Shown: positions 36,135 to 48,900 of the stretch, one piece after another | Numbering within the stretch: position 1 is the stretch's first letter | Layout: each line of letters begins with the position of its first letter | Source: Ridgeia piscesae | Taxonomy: Eukaryota; Annelida; Polychaeta; Sabellida; Siboglinidae | Assembly (NCBI GenBank): GCA_025642075.2 | Contig: JAODUO010001065.1 | Coordinates: 90,001 to 154,000, forward strand | Direction of reading: 5' to 3' | DNA length: 64,000 bases | The notes under the pieces: generated by a model | Told to the model about the DNA's origin: nothing | Databases searched by the model: none | Seen by the model: only the letters and a program-made list of their open reading frames with translations | Position numbers and translations under genes: made by a program

Positions 36135-37610
36135 ATGCTACTTTCCGATTGTGGATTTCAATTATATCGATAACAACAGGCCTCTTTCCTATCACTTTGA
36201 GAACAGCAGCAGTAAAACCGCTTGTGAAATCTGACACTCTCGACAAAGACCTGTTAAAGAATTACAGAGCAGTCTCAATAGAGCATTCGTCGGCAAAATC
36301 TTGGAGAAAGTTGCAGTTCGTCGCTTGCTTGACCATCTCACTTTGAATGGGATGCATGAAGAATATCAATCCGCATATATAAGATGCCTCATACTACATA
36401 CACAGCTCTACTGCGTGATCAGCAAGACACTGCTGGCGCGCTTGACAAACATTGTGCAATGGTATTTGTCATGCTGGACTAATATAGTGCGTTCGAAACG
36501 ATTGACCATGACATTTACTGACACTACTGCATAACGAGTACGGTACCGTGTGTGAAATTGCATTATTATGGTTCCTGACGTACTTGGAAGACCGCACCCA
36601 CTGTGTCCATTATAGAACATAACATCCGCGACTATTCCGCTACAGAGTGGTGTGTCACACAGGACTCGGTCCTCGGGCCAGTTGTGTTCACCTTATACAC
36701 CTTTCCAATACAGCCAATATTCAAATTACATGGAATAATATATCGCAGATATGCCGACAACATTCAATTATATGCATCGTACAATGCCGCTACACCAGCT
36801 ACCAAGCGGAAACTGCCAGACGACTTACAGACTGTATTGGGGAAGTCAGGCGATGGATGGCGCTATGCCTATGCATGCTGAAACTAAAGGACGAAAAAAA
36901 CTTAGAATATGAATACTTTCTTTAAAAGGCGATGATCTTACCATCAAATCACCATCTCGGGGTATACGGAGGTTGCTCCTTGACAATTGGAGATGGTGGG
37001 ATTTAACCATCAGACTTCCTAAGAAATGTGGGAATTCACATGGGCCAACATCTGACGATGACAGGTCATGTGACTGCTGTGTAATAATAATAATAAAATG
37101 TGTTTGCCCGAATCAATATCATTGCTCTCAAGCGCTTTACATAAATGTATAAATATTTGTTAAGATTGGATGATAAATTATTAAAATTAAAAAAGCGTTC
37201 TAAGTATAGACCTATATATTAAAATAACATAACACATTCTTAGTGTACTGCGTGTAACTATCATCTGTATAGTCTGTCATCAATACGGCACTATCTAACG
37301 ACTGAAGCCACGAAAAATGCATTCGACGCACTTGTCACCTCTCGTCTAGACTACTGCGACTCATTCTTGCATAACATATCGTTATCACAGACAGCTCAGT
37401 TGCAGCGTATCCAGAACAATGCAGCCAGAGCAATAACACGCATCAGTAATCACGACCACATCACACCATCGTTGAAGGAGTTCCATTGGCTGCCATTTGA
37501 GAGCCGAATCTCCTTCAATTTATTGGTAATGACTTACAAGTGAATCAATAGTTTGGCGCCGTCCTACCTTGCAGAACTTGTTCAACCATCACCAGCGTGC
37601 GGCGAGGCGT
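36135..37610 (+). pseudogene. Second, more decayed CR1/L2-type LINE
   Basis: Broken plus-strand frames follow the RT order: NNRPLS, LLKNYRAVS, EKVAVRRLLDHL with EYQSAY, then TQDSVLGPVVFTLYTFPI and RRYADNIQLYA near 36650-36775, and the C-terminal domain at 37310-37600 (LVTSRLDYCDSFLHN, LKEFHWLPFESRISFNLL). Many stops and frameshifts. In the RT box the motif is YADN, so the second catalytic Asp is lost. A different insertion or a low-complexity segment occupies about 36900-37300. Confidence 0.8.
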
Positions 37611-37789
37611 TGTGATGGCCGGCAGCAAGTCTGGAAACGACAAAGACACTGTGACGTCACAATGACGCGACGACGCAACATCTCTCGCGTAGTTCAGGCG
37701 CCATTTCTAGAGACGTCACATTAAGATGGCGACTTCATTCAGCTGAAAGAACCATCCACCTACAACCGCCAGCCTCCACATACATACAC

Positions 37790-37990
<201 letters not shown>

Positions 37991-38502
37991 CACAACCTCG
38001 CGCGCTCCTATCGCTAAATAAAGGGCACAATCTCAAACAAATTATAAATTCCTACTCGGAGATTTGCCTATTAAGAAATTGTTATTCTTGCTTGATGAGC
38101 AATTCTAATTCATAATTGTATCATTTCTCTCACCATCTTTTATTAAATTAGAGTATGCATAGTAATAAACTGTTTTAGTAGTATAAGTATTAGTATTACT
38201 CTTTTCTTAGTATTAGCATTATTATTATCTTGTTATTAATTAAATTATCATTATGTACGTCATGTATACTATTTGAAGTAGAAACTATTATGTAATTTTA
38301 AAGGGCGTCCAGTTGCTTCAACTAATTTAGTTATTACTGGCGTCCTGGCATTCATTATTAACACAATGTTCTGTCTGTTGTATTGTGTTGTATATATGCC
38401 AAATAAAACTTCAAGTTCAAACGTCTTTAAACGCTGGCACTTAGATCTATGATAAGGGCAGGGGGAGGCCAAGGGAAACTGTCTCCCTGGAATTTGCAGA
38501 CA
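37991..38502. other. Unassigned DNA
   Basis: AT-rich. The stretch TGCCAAATAAAACTTCAAGTT near 38398-38418 resembles a LINE 3' end, but no coding trace remains. Confidence 0.35.
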
Positions 38503-39050
38503 CAGCAGCGGCGCAGTGGCGCAATGGAGCAGTGGCGCAGTGGAGCAGTGGCGCAGTGGAGCAGTGGCGCAGCGGCGCAGTGGCGCAGCGGCGCAGTGGC
38601 GCAGCGGCGCAGTGGCGCAGTGGCGCAGTGGCGCAGTGGAGCAGTGGCGCAGTGGCGCAGTGGCGCAGTGGAGCAGTGGAGCAGTGGCGCAGTGGCGCAG
38701 TGGCGCAGTGGCGCAGTGGCGCAGTAGCGCAGTGAAGCAGTGGCGCAGTGAAGCAGTGGAGCAGTGGAACAGTGGCGCAGTGGCGCAGTAGAGCAGTGGC
38801 GCAGTGGAGCAGTGGCGCAGTGGAGCAGTGGCGCAGTGGAGCAGTGGCTCAGTGGAGCAGTGGCGCAGTGGAGCAGTTTCGCAGTGGAGCAGTGGCGCAG
38901 TGAAGCAGTGGAGCAGTGGAGCAGTGGAGCAGTGGCGCAGTGGAGCAGTGGAACAGTGGAGCAGTGGAGCAGTGGCGCAGTGAAGCAGTGGCGCAGTGGA
39001 GCAGTGGCGCAGTGGAGCAGTTGAGCAGTGGCGCAGTGGAGCAGTGGCGA
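38503..39050. repeat. 8-bp minisatellite (CGCAGTGG/AGCAGTGG)
   Basis: About 68 units of [A/C]GCAGTGG with the first base switching between A and C in patches. Because 8 bp gives a 24-bp (8-residue) period in translation, long Ala/Gln/Trp/Ser frames are open on both strands. They are artefacts. Confidence 0.97.
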
Positions 39051-39051
39051 T

Positions 39052-39110
39052 GTGGCTACTGTGGCTACTGTGGCTATTGTGGCTACTGTGGCTACTGTGG
39101 CTACTGTCTG
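39052..39110. repeat. 9-bp minisatellite (GTGGCTACT)n
   Basis: About six copies directly after the 8-bp array, one with GTGGCTATT. Confidence 0.9.
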
Positions 39111-39812
39111 TCATCAATTACTTTCTAACTGACACATACAATCTTCTGTAACCCGTTCTTTTTTAACGTTAAGTTTGAAATATCACCAGATAAAAGAAAG
39201 ACTAAGTCTAAGAACGTTGTCGAATTCGATAACAGATTTGAAAACATATTTAATTAAAATGGTTTTATAAATAGAAAATGAGTTTAGTTTTGTAAGAAAA
39301 TAGAGGCGCTTGACAATGATTCCAGTTTTGTCATCGCATGTTTGTTATCAAATACTGTACCTAAGTATTTGTATGCCTGCTTTAGACTTAGTGACAATTT
39401 AAACCTCCTGGTCATGAAAGGTGTCACGTTTCATATTTACAATTGACGCATTATTAGAAACTGTTTTACTGTTCTGAAACTCCACAAAACACTTGAACTT
39501 CAAGTGGTTTGTGGAGTTTCAGTTGAAGTTGAAACGTATTCATCACCATGGTTACCAACCATGACTGATGGTAAACAAGCGTCAACGTCAGACCCGCAGA
39601 TTGCCAAGCCTTTCTTACATGGCAAAACTGTAACATCGTGTATTCACTCGCACTTGTAACTCAGATATTTTAACTTAACATAAGGAAAACCATGACAATT
39701 ATGATGGAGAATTGGTACGTAAAACGTGTCGAGTTGTTCGTTCGGTAATGGTCACGCCATCTACCGATTAAGTAGGTAACTACTTCTTGGTGAACCGTGG
39801 CACGTCGAGAAA
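39111..39812 (+). promoter_or_regulatory. Upstream region of B3GLCT
   Basis: The 700 bp before the start codon hold no coding trace. Near 39480-39540 there is an inverted repeat (GAAACTCCACAAAACACTTG and CAAGTGGTTTGTGGAGTTTC) that could form a hairpin of about 20 bp. No convincing TATA box was identified. The transcription start cannot be placed from sequence alone. Confidence 0.4.
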
Positions 39813-39912
39813 ATGTCGTCGCGTAACTTCACGGTTTGGCACTGCATTTCGCTTTTCTCGTTGTTTCTGATTCACGCCGCTGCAGACATTGTTAAAGGAA
39901 CATTTCCACTAG
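39813..39912 (+). CDS. B3GLCT: B3GLCT exon 1 (signal peptide)
   Basis: Encodes residues 1-33 plus one base. Arg4, then the hydrophobic core [17 protein letters not shown] with likely cleavage after Ala24. Donor AG|GTAAGT at 39913, phase 1. A sequon N-F-T at residues 5-7 falls within the signal peptide and is not relevant to the mature protein. Confidence 0.9.
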
Positions 39913-42900
39913 GTAAGTTGTGCATAAATAACAACTAACGCACTGTTTGTAGCTGACGACGAACGCACAAACATCATCGAATAGTTAACGAGCACGTATC
40001 GCTGACGTCTACGGACGGTGTGTGTCAGTGTGTGGATGATGTGGAAGTACTGTAGTGTTTACAAAAAGAGCAGCGTATATGTCACTCTGAAAACGGCCAT
40101 AGACACTTAGTAACTCATATAGACAACGTAATAGTATGACATGCGTATGCTACTTGTATCATCACGTTACGTAAAACAGTTAAACTGTAACCATTGACAT
40201 TGTGTAACCGTGGGCAGCAGACAATAAAAGGGTTGTGTGTCTCGAGCTTGTTGACATGCTTCACGGTGATCTCGGCCTTTCGCGATCTCGGCCTAAGTGA
40301 TCTCGGCCTGTTTCGGTGAACTCGACCAGTGATTTTGGCCCGTGCGGCAGTGATCTCGGCCTGTGCGACAGTGATCTCGGCCTGTATAGCCAGTGATCTT
40401 GACCATACCCTCACCAATATAATGAAGTGATATGATGGTACAGCATATGTATCATGTATCATGACCAGCATATGTATCATGTATGCAAAAATATGCAATG
40501 CATAAAGAATCTGTGACGATAAATCTTTATTTCGTTCTTCATGTTGCAAAAATATGTAATGCAATAAAGTCTAAAGACGCTGTGACGATCAGTCGTTATT
40601 TCATTCTTATTTCTTGACTGTTGATAAATCTCCAAGTGTTATCATTGAACTTATTGGGCCTGCAGTGCAATAAAAATGTTGTGACGATCCGCCTCGATCT
40701 CATTCTTATATCTTGCCTATTCACAAAGTTTTGAGCATTGAACCAATCTGTTTGAATGGATTATGTTTGATAGTCTTCTTCTGGGAATCCAGTTTTACGT
40801 TCTTTAATTTTTGGCATTATAACTACGATACTGAGTTATTAATGCAATACACACTAATAAAATGGGTAGAATGCGTGGTAATTTAATTGTTTCGCAATAG
40901 TTTTCTATTGTTTTCTTATTGTTTATATTTGATTTGTGTCCATTGGGAAGGTGCAAACGTAATCGACTTCCAATTGTTGCTGAGCTATACTGAGCACATT
41001 TTTGTTTGTCTTTGATTTATAGGCAGGCTGTGTGAACGTGTTTTGAGGCAGGCCATAGTAATCGGCTCTCTACTCGTGCACTGCGTTATAGAACAGATTC
41101 TTCCTTTCATGTTTTTTCTTTGATTTGTTACGACGAATGGAAACAACGTACAGCAATTGAGTTAATACCCTTGTTGTTGTTGCGTTGTTTATGGTTTTAC
41201 AGCCATTACTTTAAACAATGTAATCTCGTCATGGGCACATATGAGATTGGTTGTTGGGTTTGACCGCAGAAAGCTTTCATCTACTCAGAGCACTACACTT
41301 GAAATGCCTACATTTGATGTTGGCGAGTAACTACAAAAGAAATCTGTTATGCCTAATCCCTTTCTTTCGATGCCATCACTAAAGAGCAGCCATCAAAACC
41401 ACAGTGGAAGGCATTCATTGGTGCGGTGGCTGATGGCCTATCTCGCTTAGACCTGCTTCATGGCCAGCTCCTGGCTTAGCCTCAGTCTATGCTATATTTA
41501 CCTGGTCCTGCCTCCTAGAACGTTAACTGTGGCACACATTTATAATTATGAACGCTATCATTATGTATATAAGTCATAATGACAGATAACGCAATGTGTA
41601 TAATGGTACAAGATTTAAATCATTTAGATACCGAAGACGTAATATTACTAACCTTCTTGCATTCTGACTTGGCTGCGTGCTCGATGGAAAATGTCCGGGG
41701 TTTCGATGACTGTAGTTGGTGACTAAATGTTGTTTGTACAGCTCCATGCTTCAAAAATTCGATGTTGATGTTTCTGTGGATCTTGACCCACTATGCTGTG
41801 AGAAACATCCTCTTTGAAGCAACTTTCTTTGAAGTGCGCCAAACAAAGTAAACTGTATTTCGAGGCTTTCCATCCATGATCCAGCCCGTCCACAGTTACA
41901 AAGCCACTGCCTCAGTCCTGGTCTTTCAATCATGGAGTGAAACCGTGACAGCTCTTTAATGTTTACATTTGTCAGGGGTAGAATTTCGGCATTTATTTTA
42001 CTAGACAGCGGGACTAGTAAAGACAAACGTTTATTAGTCCGCCAAAACGTTTACTAGTCCGGCAAAATATAAAAACAGTTAAATAACAATGCAATGTTCA
42101 TAAATGTAACAAAGTAATAATAAATAAATAACAATATGTAGTAATTAATGAAGAACTGAAGATATGATCTGTGCAATTGAAAAAGGGCATCAACTGCACT
42201 AATTGACCGGTCGTACCACCGTACATCCCTACCAGATATAAGGCACCCTACCATTATGAATTTTCCATAATCATTCCAGAAACTGACTTTGCTGGACTAT
42301 ATTAATGGAAATAAAAATATCACACTATAGAAAATTATACCCATCAAAGAACTGCTAATCTTATAAATAATACCCAGACAAGTTTGTACCCAGTGGCCAT
42401 GCCAAAAGGAGTCTTCATTTATCAGTAAATGATGCTGTCGCTGTTGTAGCCAGTTGTTCACTGGCAACAATTTATCAATGTGTTAATGACTTGGGATTCA
42501 GTTACATCCAGCCCTGTGAATGGGTTAAGGGTCACTGCGACTACAAAGGCTTGACTACTGTAGCATGGGTTGGATGAATAACATATTGACCTTTACTAGA
42601 CAACCGGACTAGTTATTAGGCTGGTTTACTAGTCCACCCTTATCTTTACTAGTGTATGAACTAGCGGACTAGTGGGTAGTTCTACCCCTGTTTGTACTGT
42701 TACAACCATATGCCGAGCAGTATGGCATATTGTATCATGCAAATCTACATACAAAGACTGACTGCATGTATCTCACAACATGTATTTACCACTTGCTAGA
42801 GAACTGATGAGCATTCGATACATCATCGGTCATGTGACTTCTGCTCACTGATTGGTCAGGTCGGACATATGAACACATTGATAGAAGCTGATTTCAGTAA

Positions 42901-45888
42901 AAAAAATCACTTTGAAATTAAATTACCAGTAAGCCACTAACGTTAAAAATGTGATTACCATTTGAAATGGTGCATATTTGTATTAACTCTTTGACGTACG
43001 TATCATGTAGCTTTTCCCTTTTGTGTCCCTTTAAAATTAAGGCAATGAATATGTCAGAATTCTCAATGTGTGTGAAGGCAAATATCTATATTTAAGATTC
43101 TAAATAATAGTTGCCTGGACTAGACTAGGGTAACATAAAGCTCAGTTGTAGGATGGCCCCATCCAATACAAAATTCTGGCTATGCCACTGTATCTTATCG
43201 TATCACTAATTGTATCTACCATGTGCTGTGTGCTGTCCACGGCTAGCATTTATATCTCAAAAACCATTGTAGATCTTTTTTTTATTTGGCTTAGCCATAT
43301 CTTAGCGCACTGCTACCACACACACACAAACATTGTATTTGATTGGATCGTTCTGGAGTACATAAAACTGGTAAAAAAATCTTTTTGAATAGGCATTATC
43401 TTAGTTAAGGTACATAGGTGGGTATACAATAAATTAGTATGTCATTGAATGTTTTTCAGGGCCACCCGAAAAAGCTACATGTCGACATATTTTGCCTGTG
43501 ACTCCATGGACAGGCTGGTAAACAATACTTGTGTATTGGATACCACCTCATTGACCCCACTCTCCATGCTAGGTGGCCTGCTAGGATCAGGAACCATGGC
43601 TAATTGATATTTGACAGTATGTGTGTATTGAAGACTGCCCCACTGCCATACTCTGAAGGCTAGGTGGCCTGCTAGGATCAGGAACCATGGCTAATTGATA
43701 TTTGACAGTATGTGTGTATTGAAGACTGCCCCACTGCCATACTCTGAAGGCTAGGTGGCCTGCTAGGATCAGGAACCATGGCTAATTGATATTTGACAGT
43801 ATGTGTGTATTGAAGACTGCCCCACTGCCATACTCTGAAGGCTAGGTGGCCTGCTAGGATCAGGAACCATGGCTAATTGATATTTGACAGTATGTGTGTA
43901 TTGAAGACTGCCCCACTGCCATACTCTGAAGGCTAGGTGGCCTGCTAGGATCAGGAACCATGGCTAATTGATATTTGACAGTATGTGTGTATTGAAGACT
44001 GCCCCACTGCCATACTCTGAAGGCTAGGTGGCCTGCTAGGATCAGGAACCATGGCTAATTGATATTTGACAGTATGTGTGTATTGAAGACTGCCCCACTG
44101 CCATACTCTGAAGGCTAGGTGGCCTGCTAGGATCAGGAACCATGGCTAATTGATATTTGACAGTATGTGTGTATTGAAGACTGCCCCACTGCCATACTCT
44201 GAAGGCTAGGTGGCCTGCTAGGATCAGGAACCATGGCTAATTGATATTTGACATTATGTGTGTATTGAAGACTGCCCCACCACCATACTCTGAAGGCTAG
44301 GTGGCCTGCTAGGATCAGGAACCATGGCTAATTGATATTTGACATTATGTGTGTATTGAAGACTGCCCCACCACCATACTCTGAAGGCTAGGTGGCCTGC
44401 TAGGATCAGGAACCATGGCTAATTGATATTTGACATTATGTGTGTATTGAAGACTGCCCCACGGCACATACTCTGAAGGCTAGGTGGCCTGCTAGGATCA
44501 GGAACCATGGCTAATTGATATTTGTTTGTGTGTATTGAAGACTGCCCCACCGCCATACTCTGAAGGCTAGGTGGCCTGCTAGGACAGAACCATGGCTAAT
44601 TGATATTTGACATATGTGTGTATTGAAGACTGCCCCACTGCCATACTCTGAAGGCTAGGTGGCCTGCTAGGATCAGGAACCATGGCTAATTGATATTTGA
44701 CATTATGTGTGTATTGAAGACTGCCCCACCACCATACTCTGAAGGCTAGGTGGCCTGCTAGGACAGGAACCATGGCTAATTGATTTTTGACTTTATGTGT
44801 GTATTGAAGACTGCCCCACTGCCATACTCTGAAGGCTAGGTGGCCTGCTAGGATCAGGAACCATGGCTAATTGATATTTGACATTATGTGTGTATTGAAG
44901 ACTGCCCCACCACCATACTCTGAAGGCTAGGTGGCCTGCTAGGATCAGGAACCATGGCTAATTGATATTTGACATTATGTGTGTATTGAAGACTGCCCCA
45001 CCACCATACTCTGAAGGCTAGGTGGCCTGCCTACAAAGCATAGCTAATTGGTATTCCATCTGTGGCAGCTGCTTCTGCAGATATAAGTAAAACTGTGTAA
45101 AAAAAGAATAGAGAGAAAGTGGCAGCACTCACACCAAATATTGAACGAAAAGTGAAGTCAAGGCAATCAGTGGCACACCTGGTGGCTGGTTAAGAAAACT
45201 ACATAGCAGCAATATCTTAAATTGTCAATGGTACAACGTACCGATTTCACTGAAACAGCACATAAATCATTAGCTATGTGTTCATGTGTACGAAAATATG
45301 TTATTTTGAAAGCAATCATTTATTCTTCAGATTGCCACTGTTTTTGTCATTTCTAAATAAAATATATTGGACGCAGATGCCCGTGTCTCATCTGTAGGTG
45401 CCTGCCGTAGCCATGGTTACCCCATAACACATCATCATATCATTGTAAGTTCCACAATATTATACAGACAGTCAGTTAATAGAACCCTGCTGAGTGTTGG
45501 AAACAATTAGACCTAGAACCAGTTAGTCAAGTAGGTGAACATTAGTTCTTCATTTGAACTACATTGATGCTCAGCATTGGATGGGGCGTTTTCACACTTA
45601 AATTACAGGTATATCATTAAAACCACTTCGGAGAATTTGTTTGTGTAATAATAATAGTTCCATTTTTTAACATGCACTTTTTAAATATTAAATATCAATC
45701 TAAACCGCTGCACATATTAAAGGATGTGTTAAATAAACAAACTAAGATAAAATAAAAAGACATTAGCATGTGAACATACAATATCAAACAAAAGGAATTA
45801 AATATACAATCAATCCAATGAAGTAGAAACCAGCGTTACACTTGGAAACAAGTGTACTATTGTGTGCTTTAATGTGTCTATATCCTCG

Positions 45889-45938
<50 letters not shown>

Positions 45939-48900
45939 CGTATTTCGTTATTTGCTTATGCATTGTATACAAATTCTTTTATGTGCGTGTATTATAATGT
46001 TTTACCAAATAAACTCACTCACATACATATTACATATGTATTTATATATGGTAGCAGTACCTTCGTCAAGGCGTGTAAAGCAGGCGAAATAGATCGGTTT
46101 TAAGTTGCCAATATTCCAATTGATCACACGCACGCACGCACACACACACACACACACACCACACCACACACACACACACACACACAACACACACACACAC
46201 ACAGCATGCATGAATATCTTTCACAAATATTTTGCCAGATTTTATGAAAATGACATGTATTAGATAATAATTAGTATCACACGTATTGATCTCCCCAGGA
46301 TACATGTCAATAATGATAATAATTACTAGATATTAAAAGCACTTTATATCTAGCCAAATTAAATTGACAAGTTGCTATCATATAGTCATAATGTTGCAGT
46401 CAACGCATGGGCAGTTGTGTTGCTTCAAGCTACTCACATTACGCTATAATAATAATTCACGTACATCCAGATTCAAGTATCATTACCTCATTTATCAGTA
46501 ATCGACTACAATTTCACAATTACAAAGTGTAGGCAACTTAATTAATTGATGCTACCTCATAACAGTACTGCATATAGACTACACAAAACATGAGTTTTTG
46601 TTTGAATTGATACAACTTAAGATTCAGCCTTTGTATGTATTTGTTGTTTTAATTTACACTGTAAGTTGGTTAGAATGAAATTGTCATAACTTTCCACAAT
46701 GCCAACATTTGAATGGTGATCAAGTTATGTTATGTCAAATGTGCCATGCAATGGGGAATAGTAATCATGACATACCACCACAAGAACATTGTTTGATGTA
46801 AAAGCATACAGCAGTTTTCATACCAAGATAGGGTTGGCATGATTCCGGAAAAAAATGTTTTTAGAATGCAGGGGGACTGGATTTACGGAAAAGTGGGCCA
46901 AAAGTATGCCCCGGCTAGTTCGCAGAATAGGACGGATTTTGGAAACATCAAAAGTAACCGGTTGACTAGGGGGAGCGGTGTGTCCTTGTATTTGTATTGA
47001 AAAGTGTTAACAGAAAGTGGGCGGAGTGGATGGAGTGGACGGAGTGGGCGGAGTGGGCGGAGTGGACGGAGTGGGCGGTGTGGGCGGTGTGGGCGGAGTG
47101 GATGGAGTGGACGGAGTGGGCGGAGTGGACGGAGAGGACGGAGTGGGCGGAGTGGGCGGAGTGGACGGAGTGGACGGAGTGGGCGGAGTGGGCGGAGTGG
47201 ACGGAGTGGACGGAGAGGACGGAGTGGGCGGTGTGGGTGGAGAGGACGGAGTGGGCGGAGTGGGCGGAGAGGACGGAGAGGACGGAGTGGGCGGAGTGGA
47301 CGGAGTGGATGGAGTGGACGGAGTGGGCGGAGTGGACGGAGTGGACGGAGAGGACGGAGTGGGCGGTGTGGGTGGAGAGGACGGAGTGGGCGGAGTGGGC
47401 GGAGAGGACGGAGAGGACGGAGTGGGCGGAGTGGACGGAGTGGATGGAGTGGACGGAGTGGGCGGAGTGGACGGAGTGGACGGAGAGGACGGAGTGGGCG
47501 GTGTGGGTGGAGAGGACGGAGTGGGCGGAGTGGGCGGAGAGGACGGAGAGGACGGAGTGGGCGGAGTGGACGGAGTGGGCGGAGTGGACGGAGTGGGCGG
47601 AGTGACATGATGTAGCACAGACAACAGATAGATACATAGTGTTTGCCAGGGCAGACACAATATCTGAACATTTTTCTGTTTACATTTTCATTTTGACTTT
47701 GAACGTAATCTTCCCCAAGAATGCATTGTTACCCCTCCCCGGGTAGAGTGTAAATTGGCAACCTCCAAACAGGTCAGTGACACGGCTACTCCAGGAATGT
47801 ACCAGGACAAACAGGTCAGTGATATAGCTACTCCAGTCCTGTACCAGGACAAACAGGTTAGTGACACGGCTACTCCAGGCCTGTACTAGGACAAATAGGT
47901 CAGTGACATGGCTACTCCAGTCCTGTACCAGGACAAACAGGTCAGTGCAGTGGGAACAAACTGGTATTTACCGGGAAATATGTGGTAATAAGTCCATAAT
48001 ATAGTTTACCACTGGCTAGTTCCTGTACATGTAATTACACCTAGTCCATATAGAATTTAGTTAAATTCATCTAAAGCTAACCGGTTGACTAGTGGCTAGT
48101 TCAGGTGTGTCCTTGTATTTGTATTTGTTCAACAAGATGTTCAACAGAAAATAGATGAGTACTTGTAAGGAAATATGGTGCCTACAGTCTAGTACTGTTA
48201 TGTGCCAATTTGCAATCTGTTTAAGAAAGAAAGGAAATGTAGCACTCTGGACATTGGCAGGCTGTACCCACTCAGGAAACCTTAGTTAGCCAGCCACACC
48301 ATGCCTTGTTCTTACCTAGTGAGTCTGTAGTTGTCTCATGGTCTAAATGATCAATGGACAAATACATGCTCACTGGCATTAGCCTGCCCACAGCTGTAGT
48401 CATTGTCTCTGTGAGCTCCAAATCAGCTCCAGTAGTATTTGAACTTGTTGTATGCTAGGATCCTCTGCTTGGAATCACAGAATAAGCCAACCAGACTAGA
48501 CTGTGAGTAGACAGTCAGTTACTGAAGCACTGTCAGCATCATGAGTGGCAGAGGACAAAGATGCTTTGACAATGTGTGGCAATTTATTCGCACAATTGAA
48601 GAAGACTATAATTATGATTGTTAAAAAACAACCAGTACTGGTGTGTGTGTATGTGTGTGCGTGCGTGGGTGCGTGCGTGGGTGCATGCATGCGTGGGTGC
48701 GTGCATGGGTGCGTGTGTGCGTGCGTGCGTGCGTGTGCATGTGTGTACTGTGTATGCATGTATCATTCTGGTGATATCGCAGTGGGTTGAATTTTCAATT
48801 TTCTTCCAAATGTCACCCTTTTAAGAGTTTTCCCAGCTAGTCTGGTATTTACCATGATTGGGGCTTTTTCCCAGGTCAGGATTTACTGGTAATTACCACC

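Noticed and set aside
38269..39128. 282-codon minus frame and several plus frames rich in Ala, Gln, Trp
   Set aside because: Produced by the 8-bp minisatellite, whose translation repeats every 8 residues.
46883..47671. Open frames of about 200-260 codons on both strands (Arg-Pro-Leu, Ser-Gly-Arg and others)
   Set aside because: A stop-free 9-bp repeat is open in several frames at once. It lies inside B3GLCT intron 1.
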